From the NCBI RefSeq assembly GCF_014054725.1, contig NZ_CP059563.1, positions 1,887,749-1,951,748 on the forward strand: 64,000 nucleotides of DNA, written 5' to 3'. The stretch comes from Conchiformibius steedae (lineage in GTDB: Bacteria; Pseudomonadota; Gammaproteobacteria; Burkholderiales; Neisseriaceae). The position numbers and the translations under genes are program-made. The notes under the pieces were generated by a model, which was given only the letters and a program-made list of their open reading frames with translations, searched no databases and was not told the origin of the DNA. Each line of letters begins with the position of its first letter. The first letter of the stretch is position 1. Below are positions 20,044-29,261 of the stretch, piece after piece.

Positions 20044-21471
20044 ATGATGCTTCCCTCAAAACTGCGTTCTGCCGCATTATTGGCGGCTGCCCTTGCTTCT
20101 ACCGCCGCAGCGGCTGCACCCGTACCGTTTTTTCCCGGTTTGGGGCGGTCGGGCGGGGCAACCAGCCACGGCGACACCCTGTCTTCCGACACCAGCTACC
20201 GTGCAGGTCCTGCCCGCCCATCGGGTAAACTGCAACTGATTTCCCTTTCTGCTGCCTGCCCCAATTTAATGGTGCTCTCAGACGGCAAAGTCGCCGCCAT
20301 GTGTGTGGACTACCTGACCCGTCGTCCCAAGCTCACCGTATTTGATTCACAAGGCAAACAACTTGCCCAAATCATGCTCAGTTCTGCCAGCCTGCTTGGC
20401 AGCGTGTATGCTTATGCAGACGAACGCGACCGCATTGTTTTTGTGGATGACCAACACATGCTGCATTTTGTCCAATTAAGCCAAACGGGCGGACGCTGGC
20501 AATTAAACCGCGTGCGTGGCATGGCCGTTCCGCTCGCGCCCACCGTACTCGGACACTGCGGCAAACGCAAAGGCTGCGACAGCGTGGTTGCCATCAACCC
20601 TGGTAGCAGCAGCAACGACATCTGGTTTGCCACCCAACACGGCGTTGTCGGCATTGCCGACCGCGTCAGCCGCCGTGTCAGCCACGTTAAGCTAGGCAAC
20701 GGAGAAAGCATTGCCAATTCCTTTTCCACCGCCTCTGCCAACCGCGCCGCCGTTGCCACCAACCGCGCTTTGTACCTGATTGCCAAAGAAAATGGCAATC
20801 CCGTTATCAAATGGCGGCAAGCCTACGACCGCGGCATTGCCCGCAAACCGGGACAATTAAGCTGGGGCACAGGCGCAACCCCCACCTTTTTCGGTACGAA
20901 CGCCAATAACGATGAATTTGTTACCATTACCGACAACGCCCAACGCATGAATTTGCTGGTGTACCGCAGCGAAAACGGCACACAAGTGTGCAAAGTGCCC
21001 CTGTTTGGCAACAACAATTCCGGTACGGAAGATTCCTCTATCGCCTTCGGACGTTCCATCGTGGTTAATTCCACCTACGGCTATCCTTATCCCAAATATC
21101 CCGATGGCGCAGGACGTTCCATTCCCGACAAAGCCCCGTTTGTGGGCGGTATGACCCGTGTGGATGTCAAACCCGATGGTTCGGGCTGTCAAACCAAATG
21201 GACCAACACCATCCGTTCTGCCGCCCTACCCAAACTGTCTACCGCCGACAATCTCATTTACACTGTTGAGCGCAGTGGTCCTAGCAAGAAAGCAGGCGCA
21301 GTTGACAGCTACCAATTTGTTACCATTGACTGGAACAGCGGACAAAAACGCGCGTCCGTCCACTTCAGCTTTGGGCTGCTGTCTGACCCGCTTCAAACCG
21401 CAGGTAATTTCGGCTTTGACCGCAGCTATTGGCAAGGCACCATGAACGGCATTATCCGCGTTAAACCCTAA
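20044..21471 (+). CDS. Secreted repeat protein, possibly beta-propeller-like, function unknown
   Basis: A 475-residue protein with a clear signal peptide (MMLPSKLRSAALLAAALASTAAAAA). The mature part has recurring short beta-strand blocks (LMVLSDGKVAAMCVD, RIVFVDDQHMLHFVQL, DIWFATQHGVVGIAD, AVATNRALYLIAKENGN, DEFVTITDNAQRMNLLVY) spaced as in beta-propellers, and several paired cysteines. I cannot assign a family, and no quinone-binding signature is obvious. The tandem ATGs at 20044 and 20047 follow AAGGA at 20032. It is likely periplasmic or secreted, co-transcribed with the DUF4124-like gene and followed by a strong terminator. Confidence 0.65.
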   Translation: MMLPSKLRSAALLAAALASTAAAAAPVPFFPGLGRSGGATSHGDTLSSDTSYRAGPARPSGKLQLISLSAACPNLMVLSDGKVAAMCVDYLTRRPKLTVFDSQGKQLAQIMLSSASLLGSVYAYADERDRIVFVDDQHMLHFVQLSQTGGRWQLNRVRGMAVPLAPTVLGHCGKRKGCDSVVAINPGSSSNDIWFATQHGVVGIADRVSRRVSHVKLGNGESIANSFSTASANRAAVATNRALYLIAKENGNPVIKWRQAYDRGIARKPGQLSWGTGATPTFFGTNANNDEFVTITDNAQRMNLLVYRSENGTQVCKVPLFGNNNSGTEDSSIAFGRSIVVNSTYGYPYPKYPDGAGRSIPDKAPFVGGMTRVDVKPDGSGCQTKWTNTIRSAALPKLSTADNLIYTVERSGPSKKAGAVDSYQFVTIDWNSGQKRASVHFSFGLLSDPLQTAGNFGFDRSYWQGTMNGIIRVKP

Positions 21472-21489
21472 TTTCCCCTTGCCAACTGA

Positions 21490-21530
21490 AAACGCCGCTT
21501 AAACCCATTAAGCGGCGTTTGTTTATTTTT
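21490..21530 (+). terminator. Terminator after the secreted protein gene
   Basis: A 13-bp perfect stem (21490-21502 with 21508-21520) with a 5-nt loop is followed by a T-rich run. Confidence 0.9.
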
Positions 21531-21671
21531 CCCACCAAACTGTCTACAAAAGCAAACACCTTTCCCCTTGCGCCTGCAACAGCATAGCCCGCTGTTCGCA
21601 AACATGATATGATTCGCGCCTTTGACACACCACCTTTCACTTTATCTTTTAAAATCATAAGGAAAGAAAAA

Positions 21672-22088
21672 ATGACTACCTTAACCGAACAGGATATTCA
21701 AAATTGGGACGGTCCTGAAGACGACTACATGAACGATGACCAGCTTGCCTTTTTCCGCAAGCTGCTTACCCAAATGCAGGACGAACTGATTGACCGCGCC
21801 GCCGAAACCACCAGCAGCATGCAGGACCACGAATCCGCCCCCGACCCCGCCGACCGCGCCTCGCAGGAAGAAGAATACGCCCTCGAACTGCGTACCCGTG
21901 ACCGCGAACGCAAACTGCTGTCCAAAATCCAAGCCTCGCTGCGCGATATTGACGAAGGCGAATACGGTTTTTGCAAAGACACGGGCGAACCCATCGGACT
22001 CAAACGCCTATTGGCACGCCCCACCGCCACCCTGTCGGTAGAAGCCCAAGAACGCCGCGAACGCCTGAAAAAACAATTTGCCGACTGA
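21672..22088 (+). CDS. dksA: DksA-type RNA polymerase regulator lacking a zinc finger
   Basis: Binds the RNA polymerase secondary channel and, with ppGpp, retunes rRNA and amino-acid promoters. The 138-residue protein has the coiled-coil region with the acidic tip (DPADRASQEEEYALELRTRDRERKLL) and the DIDEGEYGFCKDTGEPIGLKRLLARPTATLS region. Normally four cysteines bind zinc here. Only the first is present: the other positions read T (C-KD-T) and S..A (LSVEAQ). It therefore resembles the zinc-independent DksA2 type known from Pseudomonas. The ATG at 21672 is preceded by AAGGAAAG. An extended -10 (TG at 21605, TATGAT at 21608-21613) lies upstream. Confidence 0.93.
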   Translation: MTTLTEQDIQNWDGPEDDYMNDDQLAFFRKLLTQMQDELIDRAAETTSSMQDHESAPDPADRASQEEEYALELRTRDRERKLLSKIQASLRDIDEGEYGFCKDTGEPIGLKRLLARPTATLSVEAQERRERLKKQFAD

Positions 22089-22093
22089 TTTCC

Positions 22094-22903
22094 ATGTCCG
22101 TCAATCATTACGAAAACTTCCCTGTCGGCTCGCTGGTGTTGCCGCCGCGTTTGCGCCGTCCCGTTCACGCGATTTACGCCTTTGCCCGCCACGCCGACGA
22201 TTTGGCGGACGAAGGCGATGCCGCACCCGAACAGCGTTTACACGCCCTACAAGGCTTGCAGCAAGAACTGGAGCGCATCGGCAGCGGACACGCCCCGCAC
22301 AGCGAACTGATGCAGCGTTTGCAACAGCAAGCCATTGAACCCTTTGCCCTGCCGCTGCAACCGTTTTACGACCTGCTCAGTGCCTTCAGTCAAGATGTCG
22401 TCAAAACCCGTTATCAGGATTTTGGCGAACTGGTGGATTACGCCCGCCGTTCCGCCAACCCCGTGGGCAGGCTGATGCTGCACCTGTACGGGCAAACCGA
22501 CCCCGTCAGCATTGCCCGCAGCGACGGCATTTGTACCGCCTTGCAACTGATTAACTTCTGGCAAGACGTGGCGCACGATTGGCAGAAAGGGCGCGTTTAC
22601 CTGCCACAAAACGACTTGCAGCGTTTCCGTGTCAGCGAAGAACACATCGCCCAAGCCCGCGCCGATGCCGCTTTCCAACAACTAATGGCTTATCAGTGCC
22701 AACGCGCCTTTAATATGCTGAAAGCAGGTTCGCCGCTGGGACGCACACTCAAAGGGCGCATCGGTTACGAACTGCGTTTAATCGTATTGGGCGGACAAAC
22801 CGTGTTACAAAAACTGGACAAAGTGCAATACGACGTATTCCGCCGCCGTCCCACTTTAGGCAAACGCGATTGGCTGCGCTTGGCGTGGCAGGCGTTGCGT
22901 TGA
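22094..22903 (+). CDS. hpnC: Squalene/phytoene synthase family protein (HpnC-like)
   Basis: Class I trans-isoprenyl synthase. The first Asp-rich motif is in FARHADDLADEGD and the second in NFWQDVAHDWQKGRVYLP. The conserved YCRRSANPVGRL region reads YARRSANPVGRLML. The 269-residue length matches HpnC, which in hopanoid pathways acts on presqualene diphosphate. No hpnD, hpnE or squalene-hopene cyclase is nearby, so the true substrate is open. It starts 5 nt after dksA and is probably co-transcribed. The dksA neighbourhood recurs in Neisseria, which favours a conserved but uncharacterised role. Confidence 0.8.
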   Translation: MSVNHYENFPVGSLVLPPRLRRPVHAIYAFARHADDLADEGDAAPEQRLHALQGLQQELERIGSGHAPHSELMQRLQQQAIEPFALPLQPFYDLLSAFSQDVVKTRYQDFGELVDYARRSANPVGRLMLHLYGQTDPVSIARSDGICTALQLINFWQDVAHDWQKGRVYLPQNDLQRFRVSEEHIAQARADAAFQQLMAYQCQRAFNMLKAGSPLGRTLKGRIGYELRLIVLGGQTVLQKLDKVQYDVFRRRPTLGKRDWLRLAWQALR

Positions 22904-22958
22904 TTGTGCAACACTTTCCCTATTCAACCAATCAATTTAAATCAATCATATAAATTTA

Positions 22959-22967
22959 TGCTATAAT
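22959..22967 (+). promoter_or_regulatory. Extended -10 promoter of the BCCT gene
   Basis: TG at 22959-22960 followed by TATAAT at 22962-22967, 35 nt before the start codon. The AT-rich upstream region lacks a clear -35, as is common for extended -10 promoters. Confidence 0.6.
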
Positions 22968-23001
22968 CTTGTTCCGAATACCCAACTTTGAGGAACAGAT
23001 A

Positions 23002-24798
23002 ATGGCAAAACCCAAAATCAAACCCAAAGCCGTCCATTTGGGCACATTCAATTCCGATGCCAACTTCCGCCAGCACGGGCAAACCCCGCAGGCAGATACC
23101 CGCATTGATAAATTTACCTTTTTTGGCGTGCTGATTATCCTGCTGGGCGTTACCCTGCCTTTGGTGATGTTTCCGCAGCAAGGCGCAGATTGGGTGGCTT
23201 TGGCAAAAACCTTTGTAACCGACAACTTCGGCGCGGCTTATCTGGCATTTGGTGTGTTGTCGGTTTTGTTTGTGATTTACATTTCCATGTCCGACATCGG
23301 CAACATCAAGCTGGGCAAACCCGAAGACGAAGTGGAATTTCAAACAGGCTCGTGGGCGGCGATGATGTTTTGCGGTGGCATTGGCGCGAGTATTCTGTAT
23401 TGGGGGATTGTAGAATGGATGTATTATTATCAATCGCCGCCTTTCGGCATTGCCCCCAAATCGCCTGATGCCGTGCGTTGGGCGAGTACCTACGGCATGT
23501 TCCACTGGGGACCTGTGGCGTGGGCGATTTACCTTGTTCCCGCTTCGGCAATTGCCTATTTTGCCCATGTGCGTAATTCGCCCGTGTTAAAAGTCAGTCA
23601 AACCCTGATGCCGCTGCTGGGCGAAAAACTCGCCAAAAGCCGCTGGGGCAAGCTGATTGATATTTTTTTCGTATTCGGCATGATAGGCGGCGGCGCAACC
23701 ACTTTGGGCTTGGCTTCGCCGATGATAGGCGAAGGGCTGTATGCCTTGTTCGGCATTCCCAACCATTTGTGGACACAGCTTGCCGTTTTGTTGATTACCA
23801 CCATGATTTTTGCCTACAGTGCTTATCAAGGTTTGCGCGGCGGCATTCAGTTTTTATCCAACATCAATTTTTACCTGTCCATGCTGTTTTTGTTGTTTGT
23901 GCTGCTGGCAGGTCCTACCGTGTTTATTTTAAATGTGGGCTTGGAAAGCATGGGACGCGCCGTTTCCCACATGGTTACCATGATGACGTGGCTGGAATCA
24001 TTCGGACATTTTGAATCGCACGGTTTCCGCCACACCAATTTCCCCCGCGATTGGACGGTGTTTTACTGGGCGTGGTGGCTGGTGTTTGCGCCGACCATCG
24101 GTTTGTTTATCGCCAAAATTTCCAAAGGGCGCACCATGCGGCAGATGGTGGTGGGTTCCATGTTTTTCGGCTCGCTTGGCTGTGCGGTGTTTTTTATCGT
24201 ACTGGGTAACTATGGTTTGTGGCTGCAATTGTCGGGCAGTTTGGACGTGGTGTCGGTACTGAACGACAAAGGCGCAACGGCGGCGATTTTTACCGTATTG
24301 GGTACATTACCTATGCCTAAACTGGTAATGGCGGTGTTTGTGCTGTTGTCGGTGATTTTTACCGCCACCACTTTTGACAGCATTTCCTATATTCTTGCTT
24401 CGGTGGTTCAACGCGAAGTAGATGACGAACCACACCGTTGGAACCGTTTGTTTTGGGCGTTTGCGCTGTGCTTTATGCCTGCGGTGCTGATGTTTTTGGG
24501 CGGATTATCTACTTTGCAAACCGCGTCTATTTTTGCGGGTGCGCCTTTGCTGATTATTATGTCGATGATGATGTTGTCGCTGATTAAAGCGGCAAAATAC
24601 GATTTGCATTATCAGCCTGATTATTCGCTGAAAACCATTTATATTGAAGAATTGCCCGACAATTCCCCTTGGGAACACGGCGAAACTTCAGAAGCCCCCG
24701 AAGGCTCGGTATTGGCACAACAGGCAGAATATGAAGCCCTGCGCCAGCAATCCCAAACGGAAAATACCGACAGCCAAGAAGCAGGAAAAGAGCGTTAA
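23002..24798 (+). CDS. BCCT-family (betaine/choline/carnitine) transporter
   Basis: Secondary transporter with about 12 membrane helices, likely importing quaternary-ammonium osmolytes with Na+ or H+. The family tryptophan motif is present as DWTVFYWAWWLVFAPTIGLF. The DSISY sequence (TFDSISYILASVVQRE) and the Gly-rich TM1 region (GGIGASILYWGIVEWMYYY) also match. The length of 598 residues includes a hydrophilic N-terminus (about 40 residues) and an acidic C-terminal tail that in relatives senses osmotic strength. AGGAAC precedes the ATG at 23002. It is monocistronic, with a terminator following. Confidence 0.93.
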   Translation: MAKPKIKPKAVHLGTFNSDANFRQHGQTPQADTRIDKFTFFGVLIILLGVTLPLVMFPQQGADWVALAKTFVTDNFGAAYLAFGVLSVLFVIYISMSDIGNIKLGKPEDEVEFQTGSWAAMMFCGGIGASILYWGIVEWMYYYQSPPFGIAPKSPDAVRWASTYGMFHWGPVAWAIYLVPASAIAYFAHVRNSPVLKVSQTLMPLLGEKLAKSRWGKLIDIFFVFGMIGGGATTLGLASPMIGEGLYALFGIPNHLWTQLAVLLITTMIFAYSAYQGLRGGIQFLSNINFYLSMLFLLFVLLAGPTVFILNVGLESMGRAVSHMVTMMTWLESFGHFESHGFRHTNFPRDWTVFYWAWWLVFAPTIGLFIAKISKGRTMRQMVVGSMFFGSLGCAVFFIVLGNYGLWLQLSGSLDVVSVLNDKGATAAIFTVLGTLPMPKLVMAVFVLLSVIFTATTFDSISYILASVVQREVDDEPHRWNRLFWAFALCFMPAVLMFLGGLSTLQTASIFAGAPLLIIMSMMMLSLIKAAKYDLHYQPDYSLKTIYIEELPDNSPWEHGETSEAPEGSVLAQQAEYEALRQQSQTENTDSQEAGKER

Positions 24799-24820
24799 AT
24801 TGATATAATCCCAAGCCAAG

Positions 24821-24852
24821 CCGTCCGCCACCACGCTGCGGACGGTTTTTTT
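24821..24852 (+). terminator. Terminator after the BCCT gene
   Basis: A stem CCGTCCGC (24821-24828) with GCGGACGG (24838-24845) is followed by seven T residues. Confidence 0.9.
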
Positions 24853-24874
24853 AAAGTTTTACGGATAGAAAATC

Positions 24875-26137
24875 ATGTCGCTTTCCCATATCCAAACCCT
24901 GTCGGCGCAGACCGTGTTAGCCGTTGCCCAAGGGCGCAATCTGGCAGACGAATTGGCACTGCTGCTTGCTGAACACCCCGAACTTTCCCCGCAAGACAAA
25001 GGCATGTTGCAAGATATTGCCTACGGCGTACAGCGTTACGGTTTTGCTTTAGATGCGCTGCTGGCGCAAATGCTCGCCAAACCGCCGCAAAACGCGCAAT
25101 TGATTGCCTTGTTAAAAGTGGCGTTGTATCAGCTTTGGCATACCCGCAACGCGCCGCACGCCGTGGTCAATGAAGCGGTGCGCCATATTGGTGGCATTGC
25201 CCGCGGGCGTTACCGCGCCCTTGCCAATGCGCTGCTGCGCCGTTTTCAACGCGAAATGCCCGAACTGACCACTGCTTGCCAACGCCGCGACAGCAGCCGT
25301 TACAACTTGCCTGCGTGGTGGTTGGACGTATTGCGCCGCGACCACCCGCAGCAGTGGCGCGACATCGCTGCCGACTGTATGCGCCATCCGCCGCTGACTT
25401 TGCGGGTAAACCTGCGCCGTTACCGCATGGAAGACTATTTGGCGGAACTGGCGCAGCACGGCATCACGGCAGAAGCTTTGGACGACACGGCAGTCATGTT
25501 GGCACAAGCCATGCCCGTGCAACAGATTCCGCATTTTATGCAAGGGGCGGTGTCGGTGCAGGATTGGGGGGCGCAACGTGCGGCAGTGTTGCTCAATCCG
25601 CAGGCAGGCGAAAAGGTGTTGGACGCTTGTGCTGCCCCTGGGGGAAAAAGCGGGCATATTTTGGAACGTGCCGATTGTGATTTAACCGCGCTGGACATTG
25701 ACCCCAAGCGTTTGCAGCGCGTGGCAGACAATTTGGCACGTTTGGGTGTGTCGGCGCGTTTGCATTGCGCCCCCGCGCAGCAGTTGGCACAGTGGCACGA
25801 CGGCACTTTATTTGATGCAGTGCTGGCAGATGTGCCGTGTACCGCTTCGGGTACGCTCAAACGCAATCCCGATATCCGCCACCTGCGCCGCCGCCAAGAT
25901 GCCGCCCGCACCGCCGCCCAACAAATCCCATTGCTGGACGCATTGTGGCGCACCGTGCGCCCACAGGGACGGATGCTGTTGGCAACCTGTTCGCTGTTTC
26001 GCGAAGAAAACCAAGACCAATGCCGTCAGTTTCTCGCCCGCCACCCCGATGCCATGCTGCATCACGAAGAACAGCTTCTGCCCGATGCCCGTCAAGACGG
26101 TTTTTACTATGCCCTGTTGTATAAAAGTGTTGTATAA
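24875..26137 (+). CDS. rsmB: 16S rRNA m5C967 methyltransferase
   Basis: S-adenosylmethionine-dependent RNA cytosine-5 methyltransferase. The first ~140 residues form the NusB-like RNA-binding domain. The catalytic domain shows the SAM motif VLDACAAPGGKSGHIL, then ALDIDPKRLQRV, DVPCTASGTLKRNPDIRH with the release cysteine, and LLATCSLFREEN with the nucleophilic cysteine. 420 residues. The ATG follows a strong terminator, so it starts a new unit: rsmB, DUF4390, ntrY and ntrX lie in the order seen in other Neisseriaceae. Confidence 0.96.
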   Translation: MSLSHIQTLSAQTVLAVAQGRNLADELALLLAEHPELSPQDKGMLQDIAYGVQRYGFALDALLAQMLAKPPQNAQLIALLKVALYQLWHTRNAPHAVVNEAVRHIGGIARGRYRALANALLRRFQREMPELTTACQRRDSSRYNLPAWWLDVLRRDHPQQWRDIAADCMRHPPLTLRVNLRRYRMEDYLAELAQHGITAEALDDTAVMLAQAMPVQQIPHFMQGAVSVQDWGAQRAAVLLNPQAGEKVLDACAAPGGKSGHILERADCDLTALDIDPKRLQRVADNLARLGVSARLHCAPAQQLAQWHDGTLFDAVLADVPCTASGTLKRNPDIRHLRRRQDAARTAAQQIPLLDALWRTVRPQGRMLLATCSLFREENQDQCRQFLARHPDAMLHHEEQLLPDARQDGFYYALLYKSVV

Positions 26138-26147
26138 AGCCGACTAA

Positions 26148-26187
26148 TCCGCCGCCGCCGCACCGCAAACCGTGCATCGGCGGCGGA
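26148..26187. terminator. Possible attenuating hairpin after rsmB
   Basis: A 10-bp perfect GC stem (26148-26157 with 26178-26187) has a 20-nt loop and is followed by ATTGG rather than a T-run, so termination would be weak. The rest of 26190-26378 shows no convincing gene. A short minus-strand reading frame with an Arg-rich end (to 26229) has no start signal. Confidence 0.4.
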
Positions 26188-26378
26188 ATTGGTTTAATCT
26201 TGCCAACCGTATGATTTAAGAAACGGTATTAACTGTTTTTGGGCATACGCTTCATAAAAATGCCCCGCGCACGCACGCGGCGCAACCCACCTCGATTCAG
26301 CCGCACCACGCCATTTTTGCCGCGTGCCGCCGCCACGGTTTTACGCCCGTACCACACAAACAACACACATAAACCAAC

Positions 26379-27020
26379 ATGACAAACACCAGCCCCCAAA
26401 TGTATCGCCTGCGCCACACTTGGGCGCGGCGCGTCCGCGCCCTCAAGCTGCTGCTGGCGCTGCCTGTTCTCTATTTGGCTTTCGCCACCGCCGTTCAAGC
26501 GCAAAGCGAAAGCATTATTCCCCTGCGCCACGACGGGCAAATCCTGCAAGACGGACGCCTGTCGATACACACGCGCTTTCAAACCAACCTACCGCCCAAT
26601 CTGCAAAACGCCTTAAAAGAAGGCGTACCTTTGGATTTTGATTTGCACTACCGTTTGGAAAAACCGCGTTTAACCTCTTACCGCTACCGTTTGGCAAACT
26701 GGATAGGCGGCAGCGACCAAACCACCGTTAGCTACCGCTTATCGTTTCACCCGCTCACCAACCGCTACCGTGTCAGCGTGGGGACGTTTTCCCACGAATA
26801 CGAAACGCTGGAAGCTGCGCTCAAAAGCGTGGGCGCGATTGCCAACTGGCAAGTGCTTGACCCTGGTGCGCTGTCCGATACCGACACCAAACACATACGG
26901 GTCAAAATCAGGCTGCATTTAAGCACTGCCCAACTGCCCAAGCCCTTCCAGATTAACGCCATACACGCAGGCAATTGGCAGCTGGATTCGGGCTGGAAAC
27001 GGCTGGACATCCGCCGCTAA
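26379..27020 (+). CDS. DUF4390 exported or membrane-anchored protein
   Basis: A 213-residue protein with an Arg-rich N-terminus and one hydrophobic segment (LKLLLALPVLYLAFATAVQA) that acts as signal or anchor. Then comes the DUF4390 domain: DGQILQDGRLSIHTRFQTNLP, GVPLDFDLHYRLEKPR, VSYRLSFHPLTNRYRVS, and the C-terminal SGWKRLDI. It is a beta-rich envelope protein of unknown role whose gene regularly precedes ntrY in betaproteobacteria, suggesting a part in the signal or output of NtrYX. The ATG at 26379 lacks a clear ribosome site; an ATG at 26400 is an alternative. Confidence 0.8.
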   Translation: MTNTSPQMYRLRHTWARRVRALKLLLALPVLYLAFATAVQAQSESIIPLRHDGQILQDGRLSIHTRFQTNLPPNLQNALKEGVPLDFDLHYRLEKPRLTSYRYRLANWIGGSDQTTVSYRLSFHPLTNRYRVSVGTFSHEYETLEAALKSVGAIANWQVLDPGALSDTDTKHIRVKIRLHLSTAQLPKPFQINAIHAGNWQLDSGWKRLDIRR

Positions 27021-27147
27021 CCCACATTTCTTTTCCGCCGACAGATACAAATCCCCCCGCGCTTGCCGTAAAATAGCGCCTGCGCAAGCGAAAAGCCCTT
27101 TCTGTCGGCTCACCTTTCAAATCAGTTTCTTTATAAAGTACGGCATT

Positions 27148-29259
27148 ATGCAGCGTTTTTTTATTTTTTCGGGCATTGCGGCATTTCTCGCCCTATATAC
27201 GCTCACGCTTTCCACCAACCAAAACAGCAGCCTGTCCATGTCTTTTTGGGCGTTGTTTGTATTTTGCGCCCTGCTCGCCCTTACCATGTTCGGCATCATC
27301 ACGCACTACATCATTCGGATTGTGCGCGAAAAACACCGCCGCGTTTTCGGCTCGCAAATCGCCCGCAAACTGTCCGCCATGTTTGCCACCGTTGCCCTGA
27401 TTCCGTCTTTGTGCATCATGATGGTGTCTTTGCAAATGATTACCCACAACATCGATTCGTGGTTTAACGAAAACACTCAAGAAGCATTAGACCGCGGTTT
27501 ACAGTTAAGTCAATCTGCCCTCAATCAAAGCGTGGCACAAATCGCCAACGAAGCCAACCGCATCCGCACCGACATCACCACCCTATATCAACAACAGCAA
27601 GACATCGCCCCTGCCCTGCTGACCGCCCACGCCAAACAGTTTGACCAACTGGTCGTATGGAATTTAAGCAGCCGCCGCATCGTCAAACAACGCAATCCCC
27701 ACCAACTGCACACCCCCGAATTGGACCAAACCACCATTGCTTATCTCTTAAAAGACGGCGTGGTGCGCCGTCCCGAACACCTGAACAACCATCTGTACGC
27801 CCGTGGCTGGCTGCTGCTGCCCCATTACAACGGCGAAGCCCACGCCCTGTTTTTCCGCCAAGCCGTTCCCGCAGACATCGCCCGCAACACCCAACTGATT
27901 GAAGACGCCCGCAGCCAATATAAAGAAGTGGTACACGCACAAAAAGGACTGCGAACCTTTTTTGTGATTACGCTGGTGATTGCCGCGCTGATGTCCATTT
28001 TGCTGGCACTGGCAGGCTCACTCTATTTTGCCCAACGCTTTGTCGAACCCATTTTGCAACTGGCAAACGGCGCGCGCCACGTTGCCCAAGGCGAGTTCAA
28101 CCAACGCCTGACCATTATCCGCAACGATGAATTTGGACGTTTGAGCAATCTGTTTAACCACATGACCGAACAGCTTGCCATCGCCAAACAAGCCGACACC
28201 CAGCACCGCAACGAATTAGAAGCCTCGCACCAATTTCTTGAGCGCGTACTCGACAGCTTAAGCGCAGGCGTGATTACCCTTGATGCCGAAGGCAGACTCA
28301 ACACCTACAACCGCAGCGCCGAAGCCATTGTCGATTTGCCTTTGAGCGATTTGGTCGGTCAGCACCGCCGCGATTGGAAACACCGTTCCGCCCAACACAA
28401 TGTGTTGGCAGACACACTGCGTACCCTGCTTGCCACCGCCAAAAGCGGCGAAGCTGCCGAAATTTCCTATTCGGGCGCAGACGAAACACGCATTTTATTG
28501 GGTAAAGCCATCAGCCTGCCCCCCGAAAACGGCAGCGGCACCGTTCTCGTTTTTGACAATATTACAACACTTGTTTTGGCACAAAAAGAAGCCGCTTGGG
28601 GCGAAGTTGCCAAGCGTTTGGCGCACGAAATCCGCAATCCGCTCACCCCGATTCAGCTTTCCGCCGAGCGTTTGGCGCACAAATTGCGCGACAAATTGGA
28701 TAACAAAGACGAACAAATCTTAACAAAATCAACCGATACCATTATCAAGCAGGTTGCCGCGCTCAAAGAGATGGTAGAAGCCTTCCGCAACTACGCCCGC
28801 GCCCCCTCGCTGAAAATGCACACCATCAACCTCAACCAGCTCGTGTCTGAAGTGCTGGTACTCTATGAAAGTAATCCTTGCACCTTTGATGCCGAATTGA
28901 GTACCATACCCTTGTTGTTAAAAGCAGACACTACCGCCATGCGTCAGGTTTTGCACAACCTGCTGAAAAACGCCGCCGAAGCTGCCGAAGCCGACCCGCA
29001 CCCGCAGGTCAGCATCCGCACCTATACCGATGAAACAGGCAACGCCTGCCTGACCATCGCCAACAACGGCAAAAGTTTCAGCAAAGCCATGTTGCAAAAC
29101 GCCTTCGAGCCTTATACCACCGACAAAGCCTCAGGCACAGGTTTGGGCTTGTCGGTTGTGAAAAAAATCGTGGACGACCACAAAGGCAAAATCAGCCTGT
29201 CCAACCAAGACGGCGGCGGCGCGTGCGTATACCTCAAATTCACTACGGAAACCCCCTAA
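27148..29259 (+). CDS. ntrY: NtrY-like membrane sensor histidine kinase
   Basis: A 703-residue sensor. Three N-terminal membrane segments (about residues 3-20, 30-55, 75-100) and one near 270-295 bracket a periplasmic sensory region. Then follow a HAMP linker (ANGARHVAQGEFNQRL), a PAS domain (LDSLSAGVITLDAEGRLNTYN), the phosphoacceptor helix with HEIRNPLTPIQLSAERLAHKL, and the ATPase boxes NLLKNAAEAAE and GTGLGLSVVKKIVDDHKG. NtrYX in Neisseria has been linked to control of respiration and micro-oxic growth (family knowledge). It sits just upstream of ntrX with a 2-nt gap. Confidence 0.93.
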   Translation: MQRFFIFSGIAAFLALYTLTLSTNQNSSLSMSFWALFVFCALLALTMFGIITHYIIRIVREKHRRVFGSQIARKLSAMFATVALIPSLCIMMVSLQMITHNIDSWFNENTQEALDRGLQLSQSALNQSVAQIANEANRIRTDITTLYQQQQDIAPALLTAHAKQFDQLVVWNLSSRRIVKQRNPHQLHTPELDQTTIAYLLKDGVVRRPEHLNNHLYARGWLLLPHYNGEAHALFFRQAVPADIARNTQLIEDARSQYKEVVHAQKGLRTFFVITLVIAALMSILLALAGSLYFAQRFVEPILQLANGARHVAQGEFNQRLTIIRNDEFGRLSNLFNHMTEQLAIAKQADTQHRNELEASHQFLERVLDSLSAGVITLDAEGRLNTYNRSAEAIVDLPLSDLVGQHRRDWKHRSAQHNVLADTLRTLLATAKSGEAAEISYSGADETRILLGKAISLPPENGSGTVLVFDNITTLVLAQKEAAWGEVAKRLAHEIRNPLTPIQLSAERLAHKLRDKLDNKDEQILTKSTDTIIKQVAALKEMVEAFRNYARAPSLKMHTINLNQLVSEVLVLYESNPCTFDAELSTIPLLLKADTTAMRQVLHNLLKNAAEAAEADPHPQVSIRTYTDETGNACLTIANNGKSFSKAMLQNAFEPYTTDKASGTGLGLSVVKKIVDDHKGKISLSNQDGGGACVYLKFTTETP

Positions 29260-29261
29260 TC

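Noticed and set aside
26229..26582. Minus-strand frame ending in an Arg-rich tail, upstream of the DUF4390 gene
   Set aside because: No start signal, and most of it lies antisense to the DUF4390 coding region; the part outside is short.
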